Shown one piece after another: positions 14,094 through 25,484 of a DNA stretch of 64,000 nucleotides. The position numbers and the translations under genes were made by a program. Below the pieces are notes generated by a model, which was not told where the DNA came from, searched no databases, and was given only the letters and a program-made list of their open reading frames with translations. The number at the start of each line of letters is the position of its first letter. The first letter of the stretch is position 1. Source of the stretch: Colletes latitarsis (lineage: Eukaryota > Arthropoda > Insecta > Hymenoptera > Colletidae); the NCBI RefSeq assembly GCF_051014445.1, contig NW_027488369.1:10062001-10126000 (forward strand), given 5' to 3'.

Positions 14094-14780
14094 CTAAAAC
14101 ATTTATCAAGACCAGGTTTAATTGAATGTTTCAGTGTGTTACCACATTACTACGTGATCCAAACCACAAAAAACCCAGGATCCCTTCAACAAGTATGTGA
14201 AGAATGCGAAAGTATGTGGCTGATCAGGGAAAATCCCAGGCCTAACCTAGACCTAACATGCGTTACCCTCAAAAATACTGATCGAAACCAGGTTTAATCA
14301 ACTGTTTCAGTGTGGTACCACATTACTACCTGATCCAAACCAGAAAAATACCCAGGATCTGTTCAACAAGTATGTGAAGAACGCGAAAATATGACCATGA
14401 TGAGGGCAAATCCCAGACCTATCCCAGACCTAACTTGCGTTATCCACTAAAATATTGATCGAAACCGGGTTTAATGGACTGTTTCAGTGTGGTACCACAT
14501 TACTACGTGATCCAAACCAGAAGAATACCTAGGATCTGTTCAACAAGTATGTGGAGAATGCGAAAGTATGTGTCTGATGAGGGCAAATCCCAGGCCTAAC
14601 CAAGATCTAACATGCGTTATCCTCAAAAATATTGATCGAAACCAGGTTTAATGGACTGTTTCAGTGTGCTACCACATTACTACGTGATCCAAACCAGAAA
14701 GAACCCAGGATCTGTTCAACAAGTATGTGGAGAATGCGAAAGTATGTGTCTGATGAGGGCAAATCCCAGGCCTAACCTAG
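13815..14780. repeat. 16/17-monomer-offset repeat, copy 1
   Basis: Matches 16,633-17,775. The offset is 2,818 bp up to about 14,380, the same value as the HOR at 25-34 kb, and 2,995 bp after it because the second copy has one additional monomer. Diagnostic contexts are ccaaaacagaaaaaaccc, gttcagcaagtatg and ttatccactaaaatattg. Confidence 0.8.
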
Positions 14781-16350
14781 ACAGAACATGCGTTATCCTC
14801 TAAAATATTGATCGAAACCAGGTTTAATGGACTGTTTCAGTGTGCTACCACATTACTACGTGATCCAAACCAGAAAAAACCCAGGATCTGTTCAACATGT
14901 ATGTGGAAAATGCGAAAGTATGTGTCTGATGATGGCAAATCCCAGGCTTAACCTAGACAGAACATGCGTTATCCTCTAAACTATTGATCGAAAACAGGTT
15001 TAATGGACTGTTCCAGTGTGCTACCACATTACTACCAGATCCAAACCAGAAAAAACCCAGGATCCGTTCAACAAGTATGTGAAGAATGCGAAAGTATGTG
15101 TCTGATGAGGGAAAATCCCAGGCCTAACCTAGACCTAACATGCGTTACCCTCAAAATTATTTATCAGTACCAGGTTTAATTGAATGTTTCAGTGTGGTAC
15201 CACATTTCTACGTGATTCAAACCAGAAAAAGCCAGGGATCTGTTCAACAAGTATGTGAAAAATGCGAAAATATGACCCTGATGAGGGCAAATCCCAGACC
15301 CATCCCAGACCTAACTTGCGTTATCCTCTAAAATATTGATCGAAACTAGATTTAATTTACTGTTTCAGTGTGGTACCACATTACTTCCTGATCCAATCCA
15401 GAAAAAGCCCAGGATCTGTTCAACAAGTATCTGAAGAATGCGAAAGTATGTGTCTGATGGGGGCAAATCCCAGGCCTAACCAAGATCTAACATGCGTTAT
15501 CCTCAAAAATATTGATCGAAACCAGGTTTAATGGACTGTTTCAGTGTGCTACCACATTACTACCAGATCCAAACCAGAAAAAACCCAGGATCTGTTCAAC
15601 ATGTATGTGGAAAATGCGAAATTATGTGTCTGATGAGGGCAAATCCCAGGCCTAACCTAGACAGAACATGCGTTATCCTCTAAAATATTGATCGAAACCA
15701 GGTTTAATGGACTGTTTCAGTGTGCTACCACATTACTACGTGATCCAAACCAGAAAAAACCCAGGATCTGTTCAACATGTATGTGGAAAATGCGAAAGTA
15801 TGTGTCTGATGAGGGCAAATCCCAGGCCTAACATAGACGGAACATGCGTTATCCTCTAAAATATTGATCGAAACCAGGTTTAATGGACTGTTTCAGTGTG
15901 CTACCACATTACTACGTGATCCAAACCAGCAAAAACCCAGGATCTGTTCAACATGTATGTGGAAAATGCGAAAGTATGTGTCTGATGAGGGCAAATCCCA
16001 GGCCTAACCTAGACAGAACATGCGTTATCCTCTAAACTATTGATCGAAAACAGGTTTAATGGACTGTTCCAGTGTGCTACCACATTACTACCAGATCCAA
16101 GCCAGAAAAAACCCAGGATCCGTTCAACAAGTTTGTGAAGAATGCGAAAGTATGTGTCTGATGAGGGCAAATCCCAGGCCTAACCTAGACAGAACATGCG
16201 TTATCCTCTAAACTATTGATCAAAAACAGGTTTAATGGACTGTTCCAGTGTGCTACCACATTACTACCAGATCCAAACCAGAAAAAACCCAGGATCTGTT
16301 CAACAAGTATGTGGAGAATGCGAAAGTATGTGTCTGGTGAGTGCAAATCC
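14094..16350. repeat. Block L1, copy 2
   Basis: Second copy of the block at 1-2,257. The right junction is sharp: after gtgagtgcaaatcc this copy switches into tagacataacccagatc, the left-domain marker context, while copy 1 continues as a type A monomer. The offset of 14,093 equals 80 monomers plus 13 bp, as expected if a minority of the intervening monomers are 177 bp. Confidence 0.88.
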
Positions 16351-18010
16351 TAGACATAACCCAGATCTAACATGCGTTATCCTCTAAAATATTTATCAAG
16401 ACCAGGTTTAATTGAATGTTTCAGTGTGGTACCACAATACTACGGGATCCAAACCAGAAAAAGCCCAGAATCTGGCCACCGAGTATGAGAAATATGCGAA
16501 AGTGCGAGCCTGATCAGGGCAAATCCCAAACCTATCCCAGACCTAACTTGCGTTGTCCCCTAAAATATTGATCGAAACCAGGTTTAATGGACTGTTTCAG
16601 TGTGGTACCACATTACTACCTGGTCCAATCCAGAAAAAGCCCAGAATCTGGCCATGAACCATGAGGAATATGCGAAAGTACGAGCCTGATGAGAGCAAAT
16701 CCCAGACCTAACCATGACCTAACATGCGTTATTCTCTAAAATATTGATCGAAACCAGGTTTAATGGACTGTTTCAGTGTGGTACCACATTACTACGTGAT
16801 CCAAAACAGAAAAAACCCAGGATCTGTTCAGCAAGTATGAGAGAAACGCGAAACTATGAGCCTGATGAGGGCAAATCCCAGACCTATCCCAGACCCAACA
16901 TGCGTTATCCTCTAAAACATTTATCAAGACCAGGTTTAATTGAATGTTTCAGTGTGGTACCACATTACTACGTGATCCAAACTACAAAAAACCCAGGATC
17001 CGTTCAACAAGTATGTGAAGAATGCGAAAGTATGTGGCTGATCAGGGAAAATCCCAGGCCTAACCTAGACCTAACATGCGTTACCCTCAAAAATACTGAT
17101 CGAAACCAGGTTTAATCGACTGTTTCAGTGTGGTACCACATTACTACGTGATCCAAACCAGAAAAATACCCAGGATCTGTTCAACAAGTATGTGAAGAAC
17201 GCGGAAATATGACCCTGATGAGGGCAAATCCCGGGCCTAACCTAGACCTAACATGCGTTATCCTCAAAAATATTGATCGAAACCAGGTTTAATCGACTGT
17301 TTAAGTGTGGTGCCACATTACTGCCTGATCCAAACCAGAAAAATACCCAGGATCTGTTCAACAAGTATGTGAAGAACGCGAGAATATGACCCTGATGAGG
17401 GCAAATCCCAGACCTATCCCAGACCTAACCTGCGTTATCCACTAAAATATTGATCGAAACCGGGTTTAATGGACTGTTTCAGTATGGTACCACATTACTA
17501 CGTGATCCAAACCAGAAGAATACCCAGGATCTGTTCAACAAGTATGTGGAGAATGCGAAAGTATGTGTCTGATGAGGGCAAATCCCAGGCCTAACCAAGA
17601 TCTAACATGCGTTATCCTCAAAAATATTGATCGAAACCAGGTATAATGGACTGTTTCAGTGTGCTACCACATTACTACGTGATCCAAACCAGAAAGAACC
17701 CAGGATCTGTTCAACAAGTATGTGGAAAATGCGAAAGTATGTGTCTGATGAGTGCAAATCCCAGGCCTAACCTAGACCTAACATGCGTTACCCTCAAAAA
17801 TATTTATCAGTACCAGGTTTAATTGAATGTTTCAGTGTGGTACCACATTTCTACATGATCCAAACCAGAAAAAGCAAGGGATCTGTTCAACAAGTATGTG
17901 AAAAATGCGATAATATGACCCTGATGAGGGCAAATGCCAGACCTATCCCAGACCTAACTTGCGTTATCCTCTAAAACATTGATCGAAACTAGGTTTAATT
18001 TACTGTTTCA
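16351..18010. repeat. Monomer stretch between duplicated blocks, holds 16/17-monomer repeat copy 2
   Basis: About nine monomers, no gene. Positions 16,633-17,775 repeat 13,815-14,780 with one extra monomer inserted at about 17,200-17,375. The longest run free of stop codons in the window (16,744-17,115) lies here. It spans two monomers only because one base change turns gcaagtatgtg into gcaagtatgag and one monomer lacks its usual stop, and nothing else suggests coding. Confidence 0.82.
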
Positions 18011-20860
18011 GTGTGGTACCACATTACTACCTGATCCAATCCTGAAAAAGCCCAGTATCTAGCCATGAAGTATGAGAAATATGCGAATTTATGAGCCTGA
18101 TTTGGGCAAATCCTAGACATAACCCAGATCTAACATGCGTTATCCTCTAAAATATTTATCAAGACCAGGTTTAATTGAATGTTTCAGTGTGGTACCACAA
18201 TACTACGGGATCCAAACCAGAAAAAGCCCAGAATCTGGCCACCGAGTATGAGAAATATGCGAAAGTGCGAGCCTGATCAGGGCAAATCCCAGACCTATCC
18301 CAGACCTAACTTGCGTTGTCCTCTAAAATATTGATCGAACCCTGGTTTAATGCACTGTTTCAGTGTGGTACCACATTACTACCTGATCCAATCCAGAAAA
18401 AGCCCAGAATCTGGCCATGAACCATGAGGAATATGCGAAAGTACGAGCCTGATGAGAGCAAATCCCAGACCTAACCATGACCTAACATGCGTTATTCTCT
18501 AAAATATTGATCGAAACCAGGTTTAATGGACTGTTTCAGTGTGGTAACACATTACTACGTGATCCAAAACAGAAAAAACCCAGGATCTGTTCAGCAAGTA
18601 TGTGAAAAACGCGAAACTATGAGCCTGATGAGGGCAAATCCCAGACCTATCCCAGACCTAACTTGCGTTGTCCTCAAAAATATTGATCGAAACCAGGTTT
18701 AATCGACTGTTTAAGTGTGGTGCCACATTACTGCCTGATCCAAACCAGAAAAATACCCAGGATCTGTTCAACAAGTATGTGAAGAACGCGAAAATATGAC
18801 CCTGATGAGGGCAAATCCCAGACCTATCCCAGACCTAACCTGCGTTATCCACTAAAATATTGATCGAAACCGGGTTTAATGGACTGTTTCAGTATGGTAC
18901 CACATTACTACGTGATCCAAACCAGAAGAATACCCAGGATCTGTTCAACAAGTATGTGGAGAATGCGAAAGTATGTGTCTGATGAGGGCAAATCCCAGGC
19001 CTTACCAAGATCTAACATGCGTTATCCTCAAAAATATTGATCGAAACCAGGTTTAATGGACTGTTTCAGTGTGCTACCACATTACTACGTGATCCAAACC
19101 AGAAAGAACCCAGGATCTGTTCAACAAGTATGTGGAAAATGCGAAAGTATGACCCTGATGAGGGCAAATCGCAGACCTATCCCAGACCTAACTTGCGTTA
19201 TCCTCTAAAATATTGATCGAAACTAGATTTAATTTACTGTTTCAGTGTGGTACCACATTACTTCCTGATCCAATCCAGAAAAAGCCCAGGATCTGTTCAA
19301 CAAGTATGTGAAAAATGCGATAATATGACCCTGATGAGGGCAAATGCCAGACCTATCCCAGACCTAACTTGCGTTATCCTCTAAAACATTGATCGAAACT
19401 AGGTTTAATTTACTGTTTCAGTGTGGTACCACATTACTACGTGATCCAATCCTGAAAAAGCCCAGTATCTAGCCATGAAGTATGAGAAATATGCGAATTT
19501 ATGAGCCTGGTTTGGGCAAATCCTAGACATAACCCAGATCTAACATGCGTTATCCTCTAAAATATTGATCGAAACCAGGTTTAATTTACTGTTTCAGTGT
19601 GGTACCACATTACTACGTGATCCAATCCTGAAAAAGCCCAGTATCTGTTCAACAAGTATGTGAAGAACGCGGAAATATGACCCTGATGAGGGCAAATCCC
19701 GGGCCTAACCTAGACCTAACATTAGTTATCCTCAAATATATTGATCGAAACCAGGTTTAATCGACTGCTTCAGTGTGGTACCACATTACTACGGGATCCA
19801 AACCAGAAAAAGCCCAGAATCTGGCCACCGAGTATGAGAAATATGCGAAAGTGCGAGCCTGATCAGGGCAAATCCCAGACCTATCCCAGACCTAACTTGC
19901 GTTGTCCTCTAAAATATTGATCGAAACCAGGTTTAATTGACTGTTTCAGTGTGGTACCACATTACTACGTGATCCAATTCAGAAAAAAAACCAGGATCTG
20001 TACAATAAGTATGTGAAGAACGCGAAAATATGACCCTGATGAGGGCAAATGCCAGACCTATCCCAGACCTAACTTGCGTTATCCTCTAAAACATTGATCG
20101 AAACTAGGTTTAATTTACTGTTTCAGTGTGGTACCACATTACTACGTGATCCAATCCTGAAAAAGCCCAGTATCTAGCCATGAAGTATGAGAAATATGCG
20201 AATTTATGAGCCTGATTTGGGCAAATCCTAGACATAACCCAGATCTAACATGCGTTATCCTCTAAAATATTGATCGAAACCAGGTTTAATTTACTGTTTC
20301 AGTGTGGTACCACATTACTACGTGATCCAATCCTGAAAAAGCCCAGTATCTGTTCAACAAGTATGTGAAGAACGCGGAAATATGACCCTGATGAGGGCAA
20401 ATCCCGGGCCTAACCTAGACCTAACATTAGCTATCCTCAAATATATTGATCGAAACCAGGTTTAATCGACTGCTTCAGTGTGGTACCACATTACTACGGG
20501 ATCCAAACCAGAAAAAGCCCAGAATCTGGCCACCGAGTATGAGAAATATGCGAAAGTGCGAGCCTGATCAGGGCAAATCCCAGACCTATCCCAGACCTAA
20601 CTTGCGTTGTCCTCTAAAATATTGATCGAAACCAGGTTTAATTGACTGTTTCAGTGTGGTACCACATTACTACGTGATCCAATTCAGAAAAAAACCCAGG
20701 ATCTGTACAATAAGTATGTGAAGAACGCGAAAATATGACCCTGATGAGGGCAAATCCCAGACCTATACCAGACCTAACTTGCGTTGTCCTCTAAAATATT
20801 GATGGAAACCAGGTTTAATTGACTGTTTCAGTGTGGTACCACATTACTACGTGATCCAAT
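18010..20860. repeat. Block L2, copy 2
   Basis: Second copy of 5,500-8,350 with a constant 12,510-bp offset, differing by isolated substitutions (for example gttattctctaaaatattga versus ...ttgt near 18,487/5,977, and tttgggc preceded by ctgg versus ctga near 19,509). Constant register over 2.85 kb shows no monomer gain or loss since the copies separated. Confidence 0.87.
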
Positions 20861-20954
20861 CCAGAGAAAGCCCTGGATCTAGCCATCAAGTATGAGAAAT
20901 ATGCGAAAGTATGAGCCTGATGAGGGCAAATCCTAGACCTAACCCAGACCTAAC
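20779..20954 (+). repeat. Representative type B monomer (176 bp), first of an identical pair
   Basis: Same length and flanks as type A, but the interior reads ccaatccagagaaagccc, tggatctagccatcaag and tatgagaaatatgcg in place of the type A segment. The B segment creates a direct repeat of agtatgag, 19 bp apart. The following monomer (20,955-21,130) is identical to it by eye over all 176 bases. Confidence 0.88.
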
Positions 20955-21130
20955 TTGCGTTGTCCTCTAAAATATTGATGGAAACCAGGTTTAATTGACT
21001 GTTTCAGTGTGGTACCACATTACTACGTGATCCAATCCAGAGAAAGCCCTGGATCTAGCCATCAAGTATGAGAAATATGCGAAAGTATGAGCCTGATGAG
21101 GGCAAATCCTAGACCTAACCCAGACCTAAC
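20955..21130 (+). repeat. Type B monomer, identical tandem copy of the preceding one
   Basis: Every base matches 20,779-20,954 when read side by side, although neighbouring monomers elsewhere usually differ at many positions. The corresponding place in the older block copy (about 8,281-8,457) holds a single, different type A monomer. This indicates a recent insertion. The same B monomer followed by the same A monomer occurs 706 bp downstream (21,661-22,010), a likely donor. Confidence 0.85.
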
Positions 21131-21290
21131 ATGCGTTATCCTCTAAAATATTTATCAAGACCAGGTTTAATTGAATGTTTCAGTGTGGTATCACATTACT
21201 ACGTGATCCAAACCTGAAAAAACCCAGGATCTGTTCAACAAGTATGTGAAAAACGCGAAACTATGAGCCTGATGAGGGCAAATCCCTGAC

Positions 21291-23966
21291 CTATCCCAGA
21301 CATAACTTGCGTTATCCTCTAAAATATTGATCGAAACCAGGTTTAATCGACTATTTCAGTGTGGTACCACATTACTACGTGATCCAAACCAGAAAAATAC
21401 CCAGGATCTGTTCAACAAGTATGTGAAGAACGCGGAAATATGACCCTGATGAGGGCAAATCCCGGGCCTAACCTAGACATAACATGCGTTATCCTCTAAA
21501 AGACTGATCGAAACCAGGTTTAATGGACTGTTTCAGTGTGCTACCACATTACTGCCTGATCCAAACCAGAAAAATACCCAGGAACTGTCCAAGAAGTATG
21601 TGAAGAACGCGAAAATATGACCCTGATGAGGGCAAATCCCAGACCTATACCAGACCTAACTTGCGTTGTCCTCTAAAATATTGATGGAAACCAGGTTTAA
21701 TTGACTGTTTCAGTGTGGTACCACATTACTACGTGATCCAATCCAGAGAAAGCCCTGGATCTAGCCATCAAGTATGAGAAATATGCGAAAGTATGAGCCT
21801 GATGAGGGCAAATCCTAGACCTAACCCAGACCTAACATGCGTTATCCTCTAAAATATTTATCAAGACCAGGTTTAATTGAATGTTTCAGTGTGGTATCAC
21901 ATTACTACATGATCCAAACCTGAAAAAACCCAGGATCTGTTCAACAAGTATGTGAAAAACGCGAAACTATGAGCCTGATGAGGGCAAATCCCTGACCTAT
22001 CCCAGACCCAACATGCGTTATCCTCTAAAACATTTATCAAGACCTGGTTTAATTGAATGTTTCAGTGTGGTACCACATCACTACGTGATCCAAACCAGAA
22101 AAATGCCCAGGATACGTTCAACAAGTATGTGAAGAACGCGAAAATATGACCCTGATGAGGGCAAATCCCAGACCTATCCCAGACCTAACTTGCGTTATCC
22201 ACTAAAATATTGATCGAAACCGGGTTTAATGGACTGTTTCAGTGTGGTACCACATTACTACGTGATCGAAACCAGAAGAATACCCAGGATCTGTTCAACA
22301 AGTATGTGGAGAATGCGGAAGTATGTGTCTGATGAGGGCAAATCCCAGGCCTAACCAAGATCTAACATGCGTTATCCTCGAAAATATTGATCGAAACCAG
22401 GTTTAATGGACTGTTTCAGTGTGCTACCACATTACTACGTGATCCAAACCAGAAAGAATCCAGGATCTGTTCAACAAGTATGTGGAGAATGCGAAGGTAT
22501 GTGTCTGATGAGGGCAAATCCCAGGCCTAACCTAGACAGAACATGCGTTATCCTCTAAAATATTGATCGAAACCAGGTTTAATGGACTGTTTCAGTGAGC
22601 TACCACATTACTACGTGATCCAAACCTGAAAAAACCCAGGATCCGTTCAACAAGTATGTGAAGAATGCGAAAGTATGTGTCTGATGAGGGAAAATCCCAG
22701 GCCTAACCTAGACCTAACTTGCGTTATCCTCTAAAATATTGTTCGAAACTAGGTTTAATTTACTGTTTCAGTGTGGTACCACATTACTACGTGATCCAAT
22801 CCTGAAAAAGCCCAGTATCTAGCCATGAAGTATGAGAAATATGCGAATTTATGAGCCTGATTTGGGCAAATCCTAGACATAACCCAGATCTAACATGCGT
22901 TAACCTCTAAAATATTTATCAAGACCAGGTTTAATTGAATGTTTCAGTGTGGTATCACAATACTACGGGATCCAAACCAGAAAAAGCCCAGAATCTGGCC
23001 ACCGAGTATGAGAAATATGCGAAAGTGCGAGCCTGATCAGGGCAAATCCCAGACCTATCCCAGACCTAACTTGCGTTGTCCTCTGAAATATTGATCGAAA
23101 CCAGGTTTAATGGACTGTTTCAGTGTGGTACCACATTACTACCTGATCCAATCCAGAAAAAGCCCAGGATCTGTTCAACAAGTATGTGAAGAACGCGGAA
23201 ATATGACCCTGATGAGGGCAAATCCCGGGCCAAACCTAGACCTAACATGAGTTATCCTCAATTATATTGATCGAAACCAGGTTTAATGGACTGTTTCAGT
23301 GTGCTACCACATTACTACGTGATCCAAACCAGAAAAAACCCAGGATCTGTTCAACAAGTATGTGAAGAACGCGGAAATATGACCCTGGTGAGGGCAAATC
23401 CCGGGCCTAACCTAGACCTAACATGAGTTATCCTCAAATATATTGATCGAAACCAGGTTCAATGGACTGTTCCAGTGTGCTACCACGTTACTACGTGATC
23501 CAAACCAGAAAAAACCCAGGATCTGTTCAACATGTATGTGGAAAATGCGAAAGTATGTGTCTGATGAGGGCAAATCCCAGGCCTAACCTAGACAGAACAT
23601 GCGTTATCCTCTAAAATATTGATCGAAACCAGGTTTAATGGACTGTTCCAGTGTGCTACCACATTACTACGTGAGCCAAACCAGAAAAAACCCATGATCC
23701 GTTCAACAAGTATGTGAAGAATGCGAAAGTATGTGTCTGATGAGGGAAAATCCCAGGCCTAACCTAGACCTAACATGCGTTACCCTCAAAATTATTTATC
23801 AGTACCAGGTTTAATTGAATGTTTCAGTGTGGTACCACATTTCTACGTGATTCAAACCAGAAAAAGCCAGGGATCTGTTCAACAAGTATGTGAAAAATGC
23901 GAAAATATGACCCTGATGAGGGCAAATCCCAGACCTATCCCAGACCTAACTTGCGTTATCCTCTAA
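21291..23966. repeat. Block L3, copy 2
   Basis: Second copy of 8,430-11,105. Small differences include ctcaattatattg for ctcaaatatattg near 23,260 and ccctggtgagggc for ccctgatgagggc near 23,385. Its last third (from about 22,550) is also related to 25,550-26,960 at an offset of 2,996 bp (17 monomers), linking this block to the HOR downstream. Confidence 0.87.
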
Positions 23967-25484
23967 AACATTGATCGAATCTAGGTTTAATTTACTGTTT
24001 CAGTGTGGTACCACATTACTACGTGATCCAATCCTGAAAAAGCCCAGTATCTAGCCATGAAGTATGAGAAATATGCGAATTTATGAGCCTGATTTGGGCA
24101 AATCCTAGACATAACCCAGATCTAACATGCGTTATCCTCTAAAATATTGATCGAAACCAGGTTTAATTTACTGTTTCAGTGTGGTACCACATTACTACGT
24201 GATCCAATCCTGAAAAAGCCCAGTATCTGTTCAACAAGTATGTGAAGAACGCGGAAATATGACCCTGATGAGGGCAAATCCCGGGCCTAACCTAGACCTA
24301 ACATTAGTTATCCTCAAATATATTGATCGAAACCAGGTTTAATCGACTGCTTCAGTGTGGTACCACATTACTACGGGATCCAAACCAGAAAAAGCCCAGA
24401 ATCTGGCCACCGAGTATGAGAAATATGCGAAAGTGCGAGCCTGATCAGGGCAAATCCCAGACCTATCCCAGACCTAACTTGCGTTGTCCTCTAAAATATT
24501 GATCGAAACCAGGTTTAATTGACTGTTTCAGTGTGGTACCACATTACTACGTGATCCAATTCAGAAAAAAACCCAGGATCTGTACAACAAGTATGTGAAG
24601 AACGCGAAAATATGACCCTGATGAGGGCAAATCCCAGACCTATACCAGACCTAACTTGCGTTGTCCTCTAAAATATTGATGGAAACCAGGTTTAATTGAC
24701 TGTTTCAGTGTGGTACCACATTACTACGTGATCCAATTCAGAAAAAAACCCAGGATCTGTACAACAAGTATGTGAAGAATGCGAAAGTATGTGCCTTACG
24801 AGGGCAAATCCCGGACCTATCCCAGACATAACTTGCGTTATCCTCTAAAATATTGATCGAAACCAGGTTTAATCGACTATTTCAGTGTGGTACCACATTA
24901 CTACGTGATCCAAACCAGAAAAATACCCAGGATCTGTTCTACAAGTATGTGAAGAACGCGGAAATATGACCCTGATGAGGGCAAATCCCAGACCTATACC
25001 AGACCTAACTTGCGTTGTCCTCTAAAATATTGATGGAAACCAGGTTTAATTGACTGTTTCAGTGTGGTACCACATTACTACGTGATCCAATCCAGAGAAA
25101 GCCCTGGATCTAGCCATCAAGTATGAGAAATATGCGAAAGTATGAGCCTGATGAGGGCAAATCCTAGACCTAACCCAGACCTAACATGCGTTATCCTCTA
25201 AAATATTTATCAAGACCAGGTTTAATTGAATGTTTCAGTGTGGTATCACATTACTACGTGATCCAAACCTGAAAAAACCCAGGATCTGTTCAACAAGTAT
25301 GTGAAAAACGCGAAACTATGAGCCTGATGAGGGCAAATCCCAGACCTATCCCAGACCCAACATGCGTTATCCTCTAAAACATTTATCAAGACCTGGTTTA
25401 ATTGAATGTTTCAGTGTGGTACCACATCACTACGTGATCCAAACCAGAAAAATGCCCAGGATCCGTTCAACAAGTATGTGAAGA
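23967..25484. repeat. Monomer stretch upstream of the HOR
   Basis: About 8-9 monomers, no gene. It is a mosaic of pieces seen elsewhere: the acattagttatcctcaaata context (24,301) as at 19,719, the gtatgtgccttacgagggc context (24,787) as at 8,401, and aaatgcccaggatccgttc (25,450) as at 22,101, 3,349 bp upstream. Confidence 0.8.

Noticed and set aside
16744..17115. Longest open frame, 123 codons across two monomers
   Set aside because: It arises from one substitution and one missing stop in two satellite monomers. The same translation pattern appears in fragments all over the array, so a gene is not supported.
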